Source: Sindora glabra
Lineage: Eukaryota > Streptophyta > Magnoliopsida > Fabales > Fabaceae
Assembly (NCBI GenBank): GCA_020226215.1
Contig: CM035233.1
Span: 1,736,001-1,800,000, forward strand
DNA: 64,000 bases
Reading direction: 5' to 3'
The notes below the pieces were generated by a model that made no database searches, had not been told where the DNA came from, and was given only the letters and a program-made list of their open reading frames with translations. Positions 51,241 through 64,000 of the stretch are shown piece by piece. How positions within the stretch are numbered: position 1 is the stretch's first letter; each line of letters opens with the position of its first letter. Made by a program: the position numbers and the translations under genes.

Positions 51241-51817
51241 ACTATTATTTGAGTTAAATTCGAGTTATAATAATAAGAAATAGGCTTAGGCTATGATAAT
51301 AAGAAATTGGCTACCTCGGCCCGACTTGATTATATTAATTTATTTTTAACATAAAAATATTAATTAATATAATTAAATATTTTACATATTTAAATATCTT
51401 ATTATCTTTTTAAATATATATTTTTATTTTAAAATTTTATTTTTTCACTTAAAATAATAAAAAATAATAATATTTAAACTTTTACGCCCGGCTTTTGAGC
51501 TTTCCAGCTTAATTATATTAATTTATTTTTAATATAAAAATATTAATTTAATATAATTAAATATTTTACATATTTAAATATCCTATTATTTCTTTAAATA
51601 TATATTTTTATTTTAAAATTTTATTTTTACTTAAAATAATAATATTTTAACTTTTGACTCAAGCTTTCGAACCATGTACAAAAATAATTAAATTAGGTTA
51701 AGCAAAAATTTTTAAAAAATTAAACAGGCCAAGCTCGAGCTTAAATTATAAATTTTATACAATTTTGTATGAAAAGTCCAGGTTGAAACCCGACAACCTA
51801 ACTCATATACATCTCTA
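51137..51817. mobile_element. TIR element inserted in the LINE (full copy)
   Basis: The left end is TAAAGCTGTACATAGATTAGG, better preserved in the partial copy at about 50618-50715 as TAGAGCTGTATATGGGTCGG. The inverted right end is TAGAGATGTATATGAGTTAGG. The interior contains Pro/Gly-like GC words (CGGCCCGAC) and an internal 183-bp duplication. No coding frame. Confidence 0.55.
51330..51660. repeat. 183-bp internal duplication of the TIR element
   Basis: ttatattaatttatttttaa starts at about 51330 and 51513. The copies share most of an AT-rich unit. Confidence 0.75.
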
Positions 51818-53289
51818 CATTCGATTATGTTCCATTCTGAGATCGATCTCCATATGCACTGTTAATGCCTCAATGTTCAAGGGAATAAAATCTTAAATTA
51901 TATCATTCCTAGCCTCCTAAACCTTATGAACAATGGTCATTACTGCATCCAGTATTTGGTGCCTAAAGTTAGCAAAGGCATTAGGAGTAATTAACTTGGA
52001 GTTAAATTGCAAAAAGATTCTAAAAATGTCATTGGGGAGTCAAAATGAAAATTATGTAAATGTCAACCTAAAACTTTCTAAACCATAACAACTTAGTTGT
52101 TTTGCATCTGGCCAATATGTGCAAATCATCTTCATCCTCTTGCATGCATAGAAAGTAACAAACATCTTCCAAGTTTGCAAAACTTTAAATTCTAAACTTT
52201 GTTGATACTATGCCTTGCACAAATTGCCATATTGTAACCTTCAAGCATTAGTGAATAATTTATGAAAAAATTGTTCATTGATATTTTGGTTAACATTCAC
52301 TTCTACGAATGATTTGGTTTATCAACATCAGTTCTGGGACTCTCAAATGGATGATTTGGTTGATGTGCACTTCAATGAAAAAATTGTGTAGCATCATTTG
52401 ATTCAAAATTTTGGTACTAGGTATCCATAAGTTACAAATTCATAAATCTATAAGGATTCCCTTGTGATGTAGTGCAATAGGACAAAAATTTTATGTATCA
52501 AGAACCCATGACAAATTATCATATAGTTGCAACATCTTACTTCACATTATGAAACTTCTTTCAAGTTGTAAGGTGGGTATTGTCGCAAGCATACTTTGCC
52601 ATGCCTACAATCCTTATTCATCCAAGTTAGTTTTAGTAAGCTTCGACCACTGAAATATTTGTCTAGAAATTGTTGCACTTACATCTTATTTGGTTCCTTC
52701 TCAAATTACCATGCGAGCTTAGTTAATAAAGCAATATTTATATCATGGAATTTTTTGAACCTTATTCCACTATATCTTTTCAACGTACACAACTCATCCT
52801 ATAAAAATAGTTCTTTTTCCCTTCATTTTACATTCCACCAAAATTTATGATATAGCATATCCACTTTGTTACAAACCTCTATAGGCACTTTCAATATCAA
52901 TATGCATAATTTGGAAGAATTCATATGATGGAATTAATCAATGTAACTCTCCCTACCCAAGATAGAGTCTTATATTTTTGACTTGTTAATTTTTGTTACA
53001 ACTTCTTAATTAAAAAATTGAAGTCCCTAATCTTATGCCTTGTTAAAAAAGAGGGTTTCTCTAAATATTTAGCACTCACCTTGATTTGAGGAAGATGTAA
53101 AAACTCTTGGATCTCTTTGTAAATCCCTTTGTGCACATTTTATGAGAAAAAATTCCAAATTTATGAAAGTTTACCTTTTAGCCTAACCATTGCTTACAAG
53201 TGTGAATACAATCCCAAAGGTCCTTTACTTTAGATATATTTACTTTAAAGAAAATAATAACATCATTTGTAAACATTAGCCTTTTGTTT

Positions 53290-56200
53290 AACATACTAAA
53301 AATAGAATTTATTTCATTTCATTTTAGTAAAAATGACTTCATTTTATTTCTAAATGAATTCTTTTATTTCTGATAAATTATATAAAATATGATTTCATTT
53401 CACTTTAAAATGAATTATTTTGTTTGAAACTTTATTAAAATTTATGTCTCTTGTTATATTTACTCTAAAATGATTTCATTTCCACTTTACCACATGTGTC
53501 TCTTGTTATTTAAAGGGTAAACTATACACACATAGAGAGACATATATTGATTGAATTTTTATTTACATTTTCCGCCATTAATTATAAATAATACATTATT
53601 ATATTATTATTGTTACATAACATTTTATAAATACATATTAATCTAAAAAAATACATTATATGATTTAAATACCCTTCTAACATATTACATATAATATATA
53701 TATTATCAATACACATGTCATTAATATTTGTACTATTTTTATATAAAGTATCATTTGTACTAAATGATGATAATTGCAAATTCCATTTCTTCTTTGTAAC
53801 ATTTTTTAATGTTACATATAATGTATATAATTTTATATTTTATACTATATATAAATAAAATTTTGTTAATTGGTTCAATTACTAGTTCAATCTTAATCTT
53901 ATCACTTTATTAGATTATTGATTGAGCCAGATTTTAATAAGAAATGAAGTTTTACTTTACTTTAGTGCAATTAGGAAGCATTTGGTTAAGGATTTTAAGG
54001 AGTTGATAATGAAAAAAAAAATTAATTTTCTTACTAAGTATTTAATTTAAGCCTAGCAGAATATATAACCATTACTTAATTTTAATTAATTAACCTCATT
54101 TGAAACCCTTTCCCTTAAGGATTTTAAAAACATTACCCACCAAAAACAAAAATAACTCCACTCTTTCTTTCTTCCTTTCTTCTCATTATTACTTATTATT
54201 TGTGACTACAATGCCCTCTACCTCTACCATTGACGACAGCACCACCTAATTTAACATCATAAGATGACAATTGTGATGTGCCTCATGTCTGAGTTTTTTA
54301 ATTCCACCAACCAAACATTGATAGTGACACATGATGATGGCAATGGCAATAAAACTTCATTGTCAATGACATAATACATGTATTTTTTTCAATTTTAAAT
54401 TTTTTTTATTTCTTTTGATAATTTGACTTCCCTAGTTCTAATTTTTCATTTCTCAATTTCACACTTAAATTCTTAATTCTCATTTGGCATACCATATAAT
54501 ATACTATAAAGATTATTGAATAATATAAAATAAAATTATATAGGATAGGATGATATACTACAAAACATTAAATTTATTATTGTATATGATAAAGACTTGT
54601 ACAAAATTATTCTATCTTTTACTTGTCATTTTGTACAAGAATATATAGACATAAAAATAATTAATTTAATTAGAATACTTTTGCATGTAAAAAATTAATA
54701 AAATTGTTCTAAATAAATTTGAAGTATATAATTAGATAAAAAAGTCCTTCAAAAAAAATATCTTTTAAAAAAATAATATATATATTACTTAAAGACTTAC
54801 ACTTTAGTAATAAAATAACATAGAATACTTCATCAAAACACGTAAATAAACATACATATATATTTGTATATGTGTATATATTAATATATATGTGAGGATG
54901 TATATATAATAAATTATAATAAATTAATTTAAAAATATAAAATTTAACAAATACCTTATATAAAATATTAAAAAAAGTATTCAAAAATATCCAAACATAG
55001 TACAATATTATCAAATGAGAATTAAAAAAATACTAAATCAAAATATAAGTGTAAATATAGAAGAATTTTTTGATTCAATTTTATAAAAAGATATATGAGA
55101 AAGACATAAGAAATAAAAGATTCATAATGAAATTTTTAATTTTAACAATTTAGGATTTATTAATTCATTATTCTATTAGCTTTTATGCTCTTCCCTGATG
55201 AGTGAATAGCCTTACACAAAACTTAACTTATAAGAGAAGACTTTCAAATAAGTTATATAATCCATTTGAAATCCTAAAATATTGTATAAGCTTGATATTG
55301 TAGTTTATCTTATACTATCAGATTTTTTATGATATGCCAAACAAGGCCTTAATATTTTATTTATTGCATTCCATTATGTAATTTTTGTTGTTTATATTAT
55401 ACCAATTTTTACATAACAAAGGCAGTAATGAATTGAAGGAATTGATGACAAGCAACTATAGTTTCAATATGCATCTTATATTTTTTCTTTATTCTAAGAC
55501 TAAATTTTTGTTATAATTAGTAATTAATTATCTTTTACTATGTGCACAAATGAACTGAATAATAAAAAAGGAAATTATAAATAATATGATTTCATTTCCT
55601 AATTGAACTAAATAGCACCCCTTTAAAAAAAGTAATAATTCCCATTACCCTTACCTTTGGTTAATTGATTCCATTCTCTTTTCATTTTCACAATTTGAAT
55701 CAAACATCCCTTAAATTAAACATATATGAACTCAGCATATAAATCATTATCCAAATAGGTTTTGATAAATAGTAATAGTGAATTATGAGAGAAGATTGGT
55801 ATATTGTAATTTATTTTTACACCTTCAAACAATATATATTCAAAAGAATGAATAAGATGAGTTAAGAATTAAATAATATAAATGTACACTTTTAGAGTAA
55901 ACCTTTTTTTAGCATTCAAATATTTGTTACATTTTTTATCTTTTAGAATTTTAGAATTTTATATTAAGAAGGGAAATCCTAAAAGAGGTCAATTGAGGGA
56001 AAAAGTTTTGAGTAATAGACTTAAAAGGCTATAAGTGATTAAAAGGAAGAATGTGAGCATGTAAGATATTTAAGGTCAAAGGATAAAAATGCTCTTGTCA
56101 CTACTTAGCTCCAAACTTCAACCCACATCTATATTATTCCTCACTTTTTTTATCTCTAATTCTTCTCCATCTTCTCTCTTCTTCCTTTCAAATTTCTTCT

Positions 56201-57454
56201 TCAACCAAGCTAGATGGGATTTAATTTTCACCAAATCTTTCATTCAAATATGGTCAGACCTTTATGGCTTCTTGAATCTTTATGATTTTCTTTGACTTTG
56301 AGGTGTTTTGATTATTTTACTCGTAAGGGGAAAAATAAACCCTAATATGAAATCTTTAGGATTTTGGTTTATTAAGGCCAAAAGATAACAAATCTAGCCT
56401 TTCAAAACTTCTACATACATTATAATTCACCCAGCTGTAACTAGCATGGAACCTTTCTTTCAGTTTCTATGAGTTGAATCTACCTAATTCTAATATCAAC
56501 ACATGGTTGCCAACAAATAAATTAATTTAATAAATAATTTCAAAGAATATACACACATAATGGAGTTTGAATTATCACTAACTAATATTATCTTTACAAG
56601 AGCCAAATCATTTTATTTATAATCTAATTTCAACTATAGTTACTTAATATGGAAACATTCAAGAATCTTTCATTTACAAACTATTGGTGGAAGTGGAACT
56701 TTTATATTATATATATATATATGATTAGCAAATTTCAATCATAACTAAGTTCCTAAATCATATACTACATAGCTTGTCCATTCATTTTCATCAACAAACA
56801 ATGTAGAATAACAAGAATAAGTAATTCTAAATATTTAATCCAAACATTATTCACATCCATAGAAAATATATAAATAATATATATAAAATCAATCGACTTT
56901 AGCATTAGAGATTACTCTTATCTTACTTACTTGGCTAGTCTACATACAATTCTCCCTGCCTATTCCTTATAAGTGCCTAAGTGAGATATGACATATGATG
57001 TGACATAAATGCTTGGCTTGAGATATAAGGTAATAACTTTTGGCACTTAGTAAAACCATTTCAATGCTTATAAGAAAGAGCTTTTGGGTGAAGACTCGTG
57101 CTTTGCCACTGTTCACAAGTGAGAGTTCCTAAGGTTTGATTTTCAATGCTTATATAAAGAAAACCTAGGTTTTGGTATCAAAATAAAAATAAAGGTTCCA
57201 TGTTATAACTTTTAGGTTTTACCTTATCTCCTTTTGACATACTTCAAATCCCACACAATTTAACAACATCAATAATACCATTCACATTTGCAATTAATAA
57301 ATAATTACCAATAGGAAGCAATTCACATGAATTACACATTAATTCTCAAATATGCACATTCAAAAACTAACTGTATGCCTTTACAAATTATAAATCTTAA
57401 TTATTCATGTTACTAAATTACATTAATATGTATAACAAAACTAAGCAATTTTAA

Positions 57455-57455
<1 letters not shown>
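53290..57455. other. AT-rich intergenic DNA, no supported gene
   Basis: No recognisable coding domain. A CT-rich stretch with a short open frame at 56085-56300 looks like a leader or LTR fragment, but I cannot assign it. Confidence 0.45.

Positions 57456-57458
<3 letters not shown>

Positions 57459-57505
<47 letters not shown>
57459..57505. repeat. (TA)n microsatellite
   Basis: About 47 bp of TA units interrupted once by a G. Confidence 0.9.
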
Positions 57506-57597
57506 TTAAATATCCATACAATTCCTAATCATCTCATATTTTTCACAAAATAATTTATTACCATCTAGATTTTAATATTTCAATTCATTAGTGGATG

Positions 57598-58515
57598 TAG
57601 GGGTGTGCATAATGCAACCAACCGAACCATTTTTCATTCGATTTGTTAATATTGGTTGAAAATTGTAAATAGTTAATTTCGGAAGGTTTTTACTATTTTT
57701 TAGTTTTACTCGATTAGTTTCGAATGTAAAATTTGTTGTAATAAGTTATAATCGATCGAAAAAAATAAAGTGCATGATTTTCTTAACTATGTAGTACGTT
57801 TTGAACTTTTTTTACCCTTTGTTAATTTAAGTTTGATATTCTATTTTATTTTTTCTTTTTCTTCTTTGAAAGCTTTCCTGCATTTTCTTGCAAACTAAAC
57901 ATGTCTCTACTCTCTGTTCTCTGTTTTTTGCTTATTATTTTTCTTTGGAAACTTTCTTGTGTTTTTTTATTATCCAAACATGTCTTTACTTACTCTCTAT
58001 TCTTTCCTTCTTCTTTTTCTTGCAAGACTTTCGTGCATTTTCGCATGAATTAAATGTCTTATGTGTTTATCACTTCTTCTTTCAAAACATGTCTCTACTA
58101 TCTGTTTTTTGCATTTTCTTATGAACCAAACATGTTTTTGCTCTTTGTTCTTTGCTTTTTCTTCTCTTCTCAAAACTTCCGAGCATTTTTGCATGAATCA
58201 AACATGTTTTTGCTCTCTATTCTTCACTTGTTCTTCTTCTTTCAAAACTTTTGTCTTCTTGCATTTCTTGTTCTTATTTATCTCTTTCTATTGCTAAATT
58301 TACATAAAACTCAGGCTAAATTGAACACAATCATACTTTGAATGGAATAAAATTAAACCAACTTAAACTATTATTATCTATTTTTAATCAATTATTTCAA
58401 TTACTTATGATTATGATACTAGAAACGGTTGGTTATGAATTAATATAAAGCGGTTTAGAATGGTGGTTCCATTTTAAAACTAAAACTATCCGAAACCGAG
58501 TTATGCACACCCCTA
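57598..58515. mobile_element. Non-autonomous hAT transposon, 918 bp
   Basis: Perfect 15-bp terminal inverted repeats (TAGGGGTGTGCATAA) and an 8-bp target duplication with one mismatch (AGTGGATG at 57590-57597 and AATGGATG at 58516-58523) are the signature of a hAT element. No transposase frame. The centre is a minisatellite. Confidence 0.85.
57875..58256. repeat. Minisatellite inside the hAT element
   Basis: A unit of about 72-79 bp containing GCATTTT, AAACATGT and CT-rich words recurs about five times. AACATGT anchors are at 57898, 57977, 58086, 58129 and 58201, and a variant (AAATGT) is at 58052. Open frames here are products of the repeat, not genes. Confidence 0.75.
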
Positions 58516-58829
58516 AATGGATGTATTCATAGTTAATTTTATTGTTAAGAAATATCTACATATCTTACTAATAACATGACATTTCATTAAATATTCAACT
58601 AGGAGGTTTAATAAAGGTATTAGGCTACAATAATTAAATATATATCTTCAAAGAGCCAATATTTGACTATAGTAATCAAATATCTTAATCCAAAGAGCAC
58701 TTTTCTCACTTTTATTTGACTATAATAGTTAATTATAGATCTCAATATGGCTATAATCTAGTACCATGCTCAAATAACCTTATTTATAGGTGAAGCCTTA
58801 CTTAAATACTTAATTATGATACTTAAATA

Positions 58830-59700
58830 TGGAAAATGATTTTTTGATATTTTATAGATTAACATATGACTTATGCTTTCCCTCCAAAATTAGTTTCATA
58901 AAATCTCTTAATTTTCTTTAATTGATTTATTACTTAAATAAAAATAGAAATGGTATGGAATGTCCACATCAAGTACTATTAAGTCATATTAACAAATCAT
59001 TGATCATGTTTGTCAATTATTAAGTTATTTAAAGGGAGCTAATAGAAAAGTAATGGAAATTATTTAATTTGAAATGAAAAAAAATATGATGACTTAATTC
59101 CAAAATCTTAAACCCTAAAAATATTAATATTGGGTTAAACGTGGTGAGTTTCGTTAATTTAAAATTGCAAAAATATATCTAATTTGCAAAGTAAAAGGGC
59201 ATTAAGTGCTTATTTATTTGGTGTTTTTAAAATATTTTTGTATTTTTATGTTTTTAAAAATAAAAAATTTTATTTAATAATTCTTTTATAATATATTTTA
59301 AATTCTTTATTTATTATTTTTCAATTAAATTTTTTTAGTAATTGACAGATGTGGAAAATATTTTTGATAGTTTATAAATTGAGTAACACGTGACCTATCC
59401 TTTCATAAAGTACTATTGAGCCATATCAACAAATCATTGATCATATTTGCCAATTATTAAGTTATTAATAGGGAGTTAATGGAAAAGTGATGGAAATTAT
59501 TCAATTTGAAACCAAAAAAATATATATGATGAATTAATTCCAAAATCTTAAACACTGAAAATATTAATATTAAGTCAAGCATGGTGAGTTCCATCAATTT
59601 GAAATTGCAAAAATTTATCTCATTTGCAAAGTAAAGGAGCATTAAGTGCTTATTTGTTTGGCATTTTTAAAAATACTTTGGTCTTTTTATTTTTTAAAAA
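58830..59700. repeat. Direct duplication, about 435-520 bp period
   Basis: aagtactatt and the following ~330 bp at 58971 recur at 59408. Upstream parts (tggaaaat...) at about 58830 and 59350 show the same unit, with about 80 extra bp in the first copy. Confidence 0.75.
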
Positions 59701-60571
59701 TATTTTTTATTTAGCAATTATTTAATAATATATTTTCAAAAATTATAAATTTAAATATTTAACTTAAAAATATAAAGATAGAAATAACTTTTAAACTTTT
59801 CTTAATTTGTTTGTTTTTGTTCTTGATAGTATTTTTGTAATCAAACAAAACGTTTTCTCTTATTTGTTCCATTGATATTAATCATCATTTATTCTTTATT
59901 TTTCTTAAATCTAAAATAGTTTTTAAAAATAAAAAATAAAAACATATCTAAATGCACCTTAAATTTTTAGTATTTGCTATACATGTAAGTTTTGTTTAGC
60001 TAGCTTGTCTAAACTTTACTTTTGAAAGAAAGTTAAATTTTAAAAAATTCTACATGGTAGAATGCATCTTTTATTATAATTATTATATTTATATGTATGT
60101 TCATTAAACTTTTTTATGTTTTTTATAAATAACTATTAGTTATTTTAATTGAATTTCCAATTGTAATTGATTATTTTTTATATAAGTCAAAATAGTGTAC
60201 ACAGCAGTGAATAAAAACCTCTCCAATTTTTTCACCTATTTTTCCAATAATCTATTAGTAATGTAGCATTCTTTGTTTGCTTTCATAATTTATTTAAAAG
60301 AGTAAAATACATTATCCTGGCTTGTAATTTATTGAAATTATGTAGACCTCCTTTTAGTTTAAAGTTCTATACTACTTTTCGCTAAAATTAAAAGAAGGCT
60401 ACACGTAGACCTTTTTTAATTGATAATGCTAATCATCATTTGGTCAACAATTTTTCTCTTTTTTTTACAAAAATATGTGAAAATTATCCTTTTATAATTA
60501 TTAAGTATGTTACTTCCCTCTCCCATTAGTATGCTTCTCTTTAATAAATAGTATAGCTAAGGGAACAATAT

Positions 60572-63398
60572 TGTCACACCCCCAAAATTAAGAATATAGC
60601 ATTATTTGACAATTAGCTGATAGTTATAGTAATTAACTGATTTAATTAACTGTTAACTGATAGTTGATTATATTAACTGATTATATTAATTATTTGAATA
60701 AGAGTGTTTAGTAAAATTAACTATTTGTATATAAAATGACATATAGGGGTATGAATATATTTTATAAATTATTTATATTTATTATTTTAATATTTTAAAT
60801 ATTATATATTATTTAATAAATTAAATTTTTTATAAATAATAAATTATTATAATTTATTATATATTAAATATTTTTAAAAATTAAATTAATATAATTTTTA
60901 TAGTAAATAAATTTATTAATAAAAAATTAATAACAATAAAAATTGACTAAAATTTAGCCCAATTAAAATTAATATTATATATCCCAAGTCCTGTTGCTGT
61001 ACAAATGGTGTGGTGTGAAGCAAAAACAAATAGTGAGGTGCAGAAGCACATAAGAGACATGCAGCAGGCCCAAGAAGGAATATGCAAAAGCATTTAAGGC
61101 AATTTAGTCATTTAAAAATTTATATCTATCAGCTGAAGCCAAAATGCTATAATCAGTAGCGTTTTCAAAAACAACTGTTTGAAGGATAAAAGTTATTTTA
61201 AATAGCTATTGACTAAATAACTAATTTACCTGTTTTAAAAGTCAATTAGCCAAACTTACTTTGACTAACTAAAAGCCATAAAAAAAGCTACTAACCAAAC
61301 ATCACCTATGTCTAGGTTAGAGTATCCTATTTAGTACCCTAAGGTCCTTTTTCATGCTTTACATGTAAATTCTAATAGATAATTTAAGATAACACATGCA
61401 TTTTCTTGAAAATATTCATGCCACTACTTAAATTAAAATTCATAAATTCACATTTCATAATATTAACAAAATTTTCAAGACATTTCATAATGCAATGCAA
61501 CTTAAACTAATCATGCATAACATGATCGGTTTGGCTTTACACACTTACATCACCATAACTTTTGATGTCTATATATTAAGGCCTATTTTGAAAGTCCATA
61601 GGAAAGAAGATTGATAAGTTTGGTTAAGAAAATTTATAACATGTTCTAAAAGGAGAAAATAATATAGGGTGAGTACAAAACTAAAGGAGTTGAGATTTCC
61701 ACTACCTATCAAACATGGGGCAAAAAAACATAAGGCTATATAAGCATATACATACATGTATACAGAAGCATTTTTAACATTCAAGTTTAGATTTACAAAT
61801 CTTTTCCATCATTTTTTAATCTTGTATCATTTACAAATCCATAGGAAAACATAATTACTTTTAGTTGAGAAGATTTAATTAGGAATACTGAGTGCGTGAC
61901 CTTTTAATCACACTCTAACCATTTCTTATGCCTTCTCAAACATAATTTTCATTTTATGGTCATTAGGTTTGTTGACCATTATTTATACTTAACTTCCTTT
62001 ACTCTCTTGACCATACATATGGACTTTATAAGGTACACCTAGCCATTCCCTCAATCTAGTTACTTGAAATCCCAATAAAGATGTTTGTAAATCAATTTCA
62101 TATCATAAGCAAAAACCTTATCTCATCATTAAATATCCCTAGCCTTCCATTATCAAGGTTTAGTTATTTTATTACCAATTTTCTAGTATAAAGGTTCAAT
62201 TATAAATTACATATTATCATAATCATAGAAAATCTAGACAAATTTGCATTGAAACAAACATACTTGAAATTTATTTCAAAATACTGGTCAATTTGAGTCC
62301 AATTTCAAAATCAATAGTATATACCAAATATTATTTTCTACAAAAAAAAGTTCTTGATAAAGAGTAGAAATTCATATTCACCTTAGATGAAAGTGTTCTC
62401 TTTAACCAAGATCATATAACTAAGCTCTTAAGTGGTAAAACCCCTAAAAGTGTGAGGAATTCTTGAGTTATATTAGGGATTCTAGGGTTTATGCCTTTAT
62501 CAAATCAAATCTAAGTAAAGAAAGCAAAAATTAAACTAAGGCATATAGAGAAATTTAAATTCTAAAGGAGAAATTTAAGAAATCTTACTAAAGATTGGAG
62601 GTGGACAAAAAATAGGGTTGAGTTAAAATTCTCCTCTACTTTATTCTTTAAGGCTATAGAGTAGTTATATCTAAAAAGATATTAAGAGATAAGAGGTTGG
62701 ATGAAGATTTTAGAAGAGTGAACCTAAGAATCCTTGAAAAATTGAAAGAAAAAGAGAAAAAGACTAGAGTTATGGGTTTAATGAGGAAAAATAAGAAGAA
62801 ATGAGTTTTAAATGGTTTGGAAATGTTTAGGCAACCATTTGGGACTTAAAATATTAGTTTAAACTAGTTTGAATTAGGGATACAACAATCAATTGTTGCC
62901 TAAAATTGAGCAAATTTGCCTTTTTAGAGGATAATAGTCAATTGTTAGAAAATAACAACATTTTTCCAAATTTAATAAGTCATAAATTCCTTATTTTATA
63001 TCCGTTTTAGGCAAATCATCTATTGTTAAAAAAGTAATTGACTATATTTTCTTAGTTTCATACTCATATCTTATATAGATTTTAAGATGTCACTAAAATA
63101 ATAGATGAATGTTAGAAATTCTAAATTGCAAAAAATTAAATTTTTGGACTTGTAAAAGTTATAACTTTTTCATATTTTAATCATTTTTAGTAAATGACTT
63201 ATCCATAGAAAGATCTTTGAGTTTATTTTTATATAAAACAAGTTTCATTAAAAATAAACAAGTAATTTTTGTGTTATTTATAAAAGATCATTTAATGGTC
63301 AAAACTACAATGTTCAATAATGTAAATTCATTACTTTGGACTAACTTAATTGCTATTAAATTAACTAAGAAACTTTAAAACAACTTTAAGGTGTCACA
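60572..63398 (+). mobile_element. Solo LTR of a retrotransposon (with nested MITE)
   Basis: Begins TGTCACACCC and ends GGTGTCACA (TG...CA ends). It is flanked by identical 5-bp AATAT target duplications at 60567-60571 and 63399-63403. No internal gag-pol region follows, so this looks like a solo LTR left by recombination. It is 2827 bp, including about 700 bp of inserted MITE. Superfamily (probably Gypsy) is a guess. Confidence 0.7.
60601..61305. mobile_element. AT-rich MITE-like family, copy 3
   Basis: The left end, TTATTTGACAATTAGCTGAT, and the next 200 bp match copy 2 in the opposite orientation. The right end, read inverted, is TGATGTTTGGTTAGTAGCT, loosely matching the left end as a TIR. 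It sits inside the solo LTR. Confidence 0.6.
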
Positions 63399-63403
63399 AA
63401 TAT

Positions 63404-64000
63404 CCATTACTATAGAATTTTCCTTTAATATGCTATATCAACATTATTTAAAATAAAAATTGATGTGCATAATGATATAGTGACATTTTTAAAAATAAGT
63501 ATAACTTATGACATCAGTTGAAAGAGTTAGTTAATGTTATAAAGCCATAATTTCTAATAGAAGATGAATAGTTAATTCTATGAAAACTTAAAATAGTGGT
63601 CATTATTTACAATTGACATATATTGTAACTTACATATTAGTTTAGACTTTCTAAAGTTATATGAATTGTTATTTACTTTGAAAAGTATAATACATAGGAT
63701 GTTAGGCTTTCGTTAGTGACTGATGTTTATTGTTACTCTTAATGCCTATAAAATTTTTTTACCCTACTTTTTTATGTTTATTCTAAATTTGAGCATAATT
63801 CTCTCATTCTTTGGAAATGTTTCAAATTTTATAAAAACATCTTATTTAAGACTTTAATATTTCCTGCTTTTAAATAGTTAGAGAAAATACATTCTTACAT
63901 AAGATGCCATCATAAATTCAAAGAAATTCTAAATAGTGATCATTTTTTTTCAACAAATGAGAATTTATAATAAAGATCTATTTTAAGATCTAAATTTTGA
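63404..64000. other. AT-rich flank, nothing recognised
   Basis: I see no gene or repeat here. Confidence 0.4.

Larger units (their letters stand above)
50045..53285 (-). mobile_element. 5'-truncated LINE, minus strand
   Basis: A T-run at 50050-50059 marks the poly-A end. Reading leftwards on the minus strand there is a degenerate RT active-site block near 53225-53280 (RLMFTNDVIIFFKVN, expected FADDVIIF), then KVKDLWDCI, then TLSWVGRVTLINSII near 52920-52970, then RNase H: GFWFGKAEVGSVEEMEALTI at about 50400-50460 and NDCNPVVKAI. Everything upstream of the RT active site is missing, as expected for incomplete reverse transcription. It is interrupted by a TIR element and partly duplicated. No target duplication was identified. 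Confidence 0.75.

Noticed and set aside
54709..55014. 101-codon hydrophobic minus-strand frame
   Set aside because: Ile/Tyr/Phe-rich translation of low-complexity AT DNA with no start context or domain.
57888..58341. Overlapping Phe/Leu/Ser-rich open frames on both strands, resembling membrane peptides
   Set aside because: They arise from translating the minisatellite inside the hAT element.
1..64000. CRISPR arrays, prokaryotic operons, tRNA or rRNA genes
   Set aside because: The direct repeats present are transposon-related or microsatellites without spacer structure. I found no tRNA or rRNA by eye, although a tRNA could be missed without a covariance search.

Overview
This is nuclear DNA from a flowering plant, most likely a eudicot. 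It is very AT-rich, its genes carry GT-AG introns, and it holds many decayed plant transposons. The residue-level look of the proteins would fit Malpighiales/Euphorbiaceae, but that is a guess and was not tested. Three genes can be reconstructed to full length by hand splicing, with reading phase kept across every junction.

Genes: (1) 2211-6215, minus strand: mitochondrial proline dehydrogenase (ProDH), 4 exons, 499 residues. (2) 28681-32434, plus strand: archaeal-type cofactor-independent phosphoglycerate mutase, 5 coding exons, 493 residues, with a probable 5'UTR intron. (3) 42312-45470, plus strand: type-2 tryptophan synthase beta chain (TrpB2), 6 exons, 500 residues. ProDH oxidises proline in mitochondria. 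The mutase interconverts 3- and 2-phosphoglycerate. TrpB2 joins serine (made from 3-phosphoglycerate) to indole. Apart from this metabolic link there is no sign that the genes are co-regulated. A frameshifted pseudogene of a Werner-like 3'-5' exonuclease lies at about 46.66-47.08 kb, minus strand.

Transposons: the space between genes is mostly transposon debris. 12.87-19.17 kb is a complete but dead LINE with target-site duplications and a poly-A tail. 26.5-27.1 kb is a LINE RNase H fragment next to a small TIR element that carries a short piece of that LINE. 46.17-46.30 kb is a Tourist-like MITE with TTA duplications. 50.04-53.29 kb is a 5'-truncated minus-strand LINE, interrupted by a TIR element and then partly duplicated. 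57.60-58.52 kb is a hAT element with perfect 15-bp ends and an internal minisatellite. 60.57-63.40 kb is a solo LTR with AATAT duplications and a nested MITE. The remaining stretches (0-2.2, 6.4-12.8, 19.2-25.9, 32.9-42.0, 47.6-50.0, 53.3-57.6 and 58.5-60.5 kb) are AT-rich, with no gene I could support.

No new multi-gene system is evident. The best leads are the nested-transposon chronology, the exonuclease pseudogene, the ABRE/G-box island inside ProDH intron 1, and the side-by-side placement of two enzymes of archaeal-type families. All family assignments come from reading translations, without any database search.
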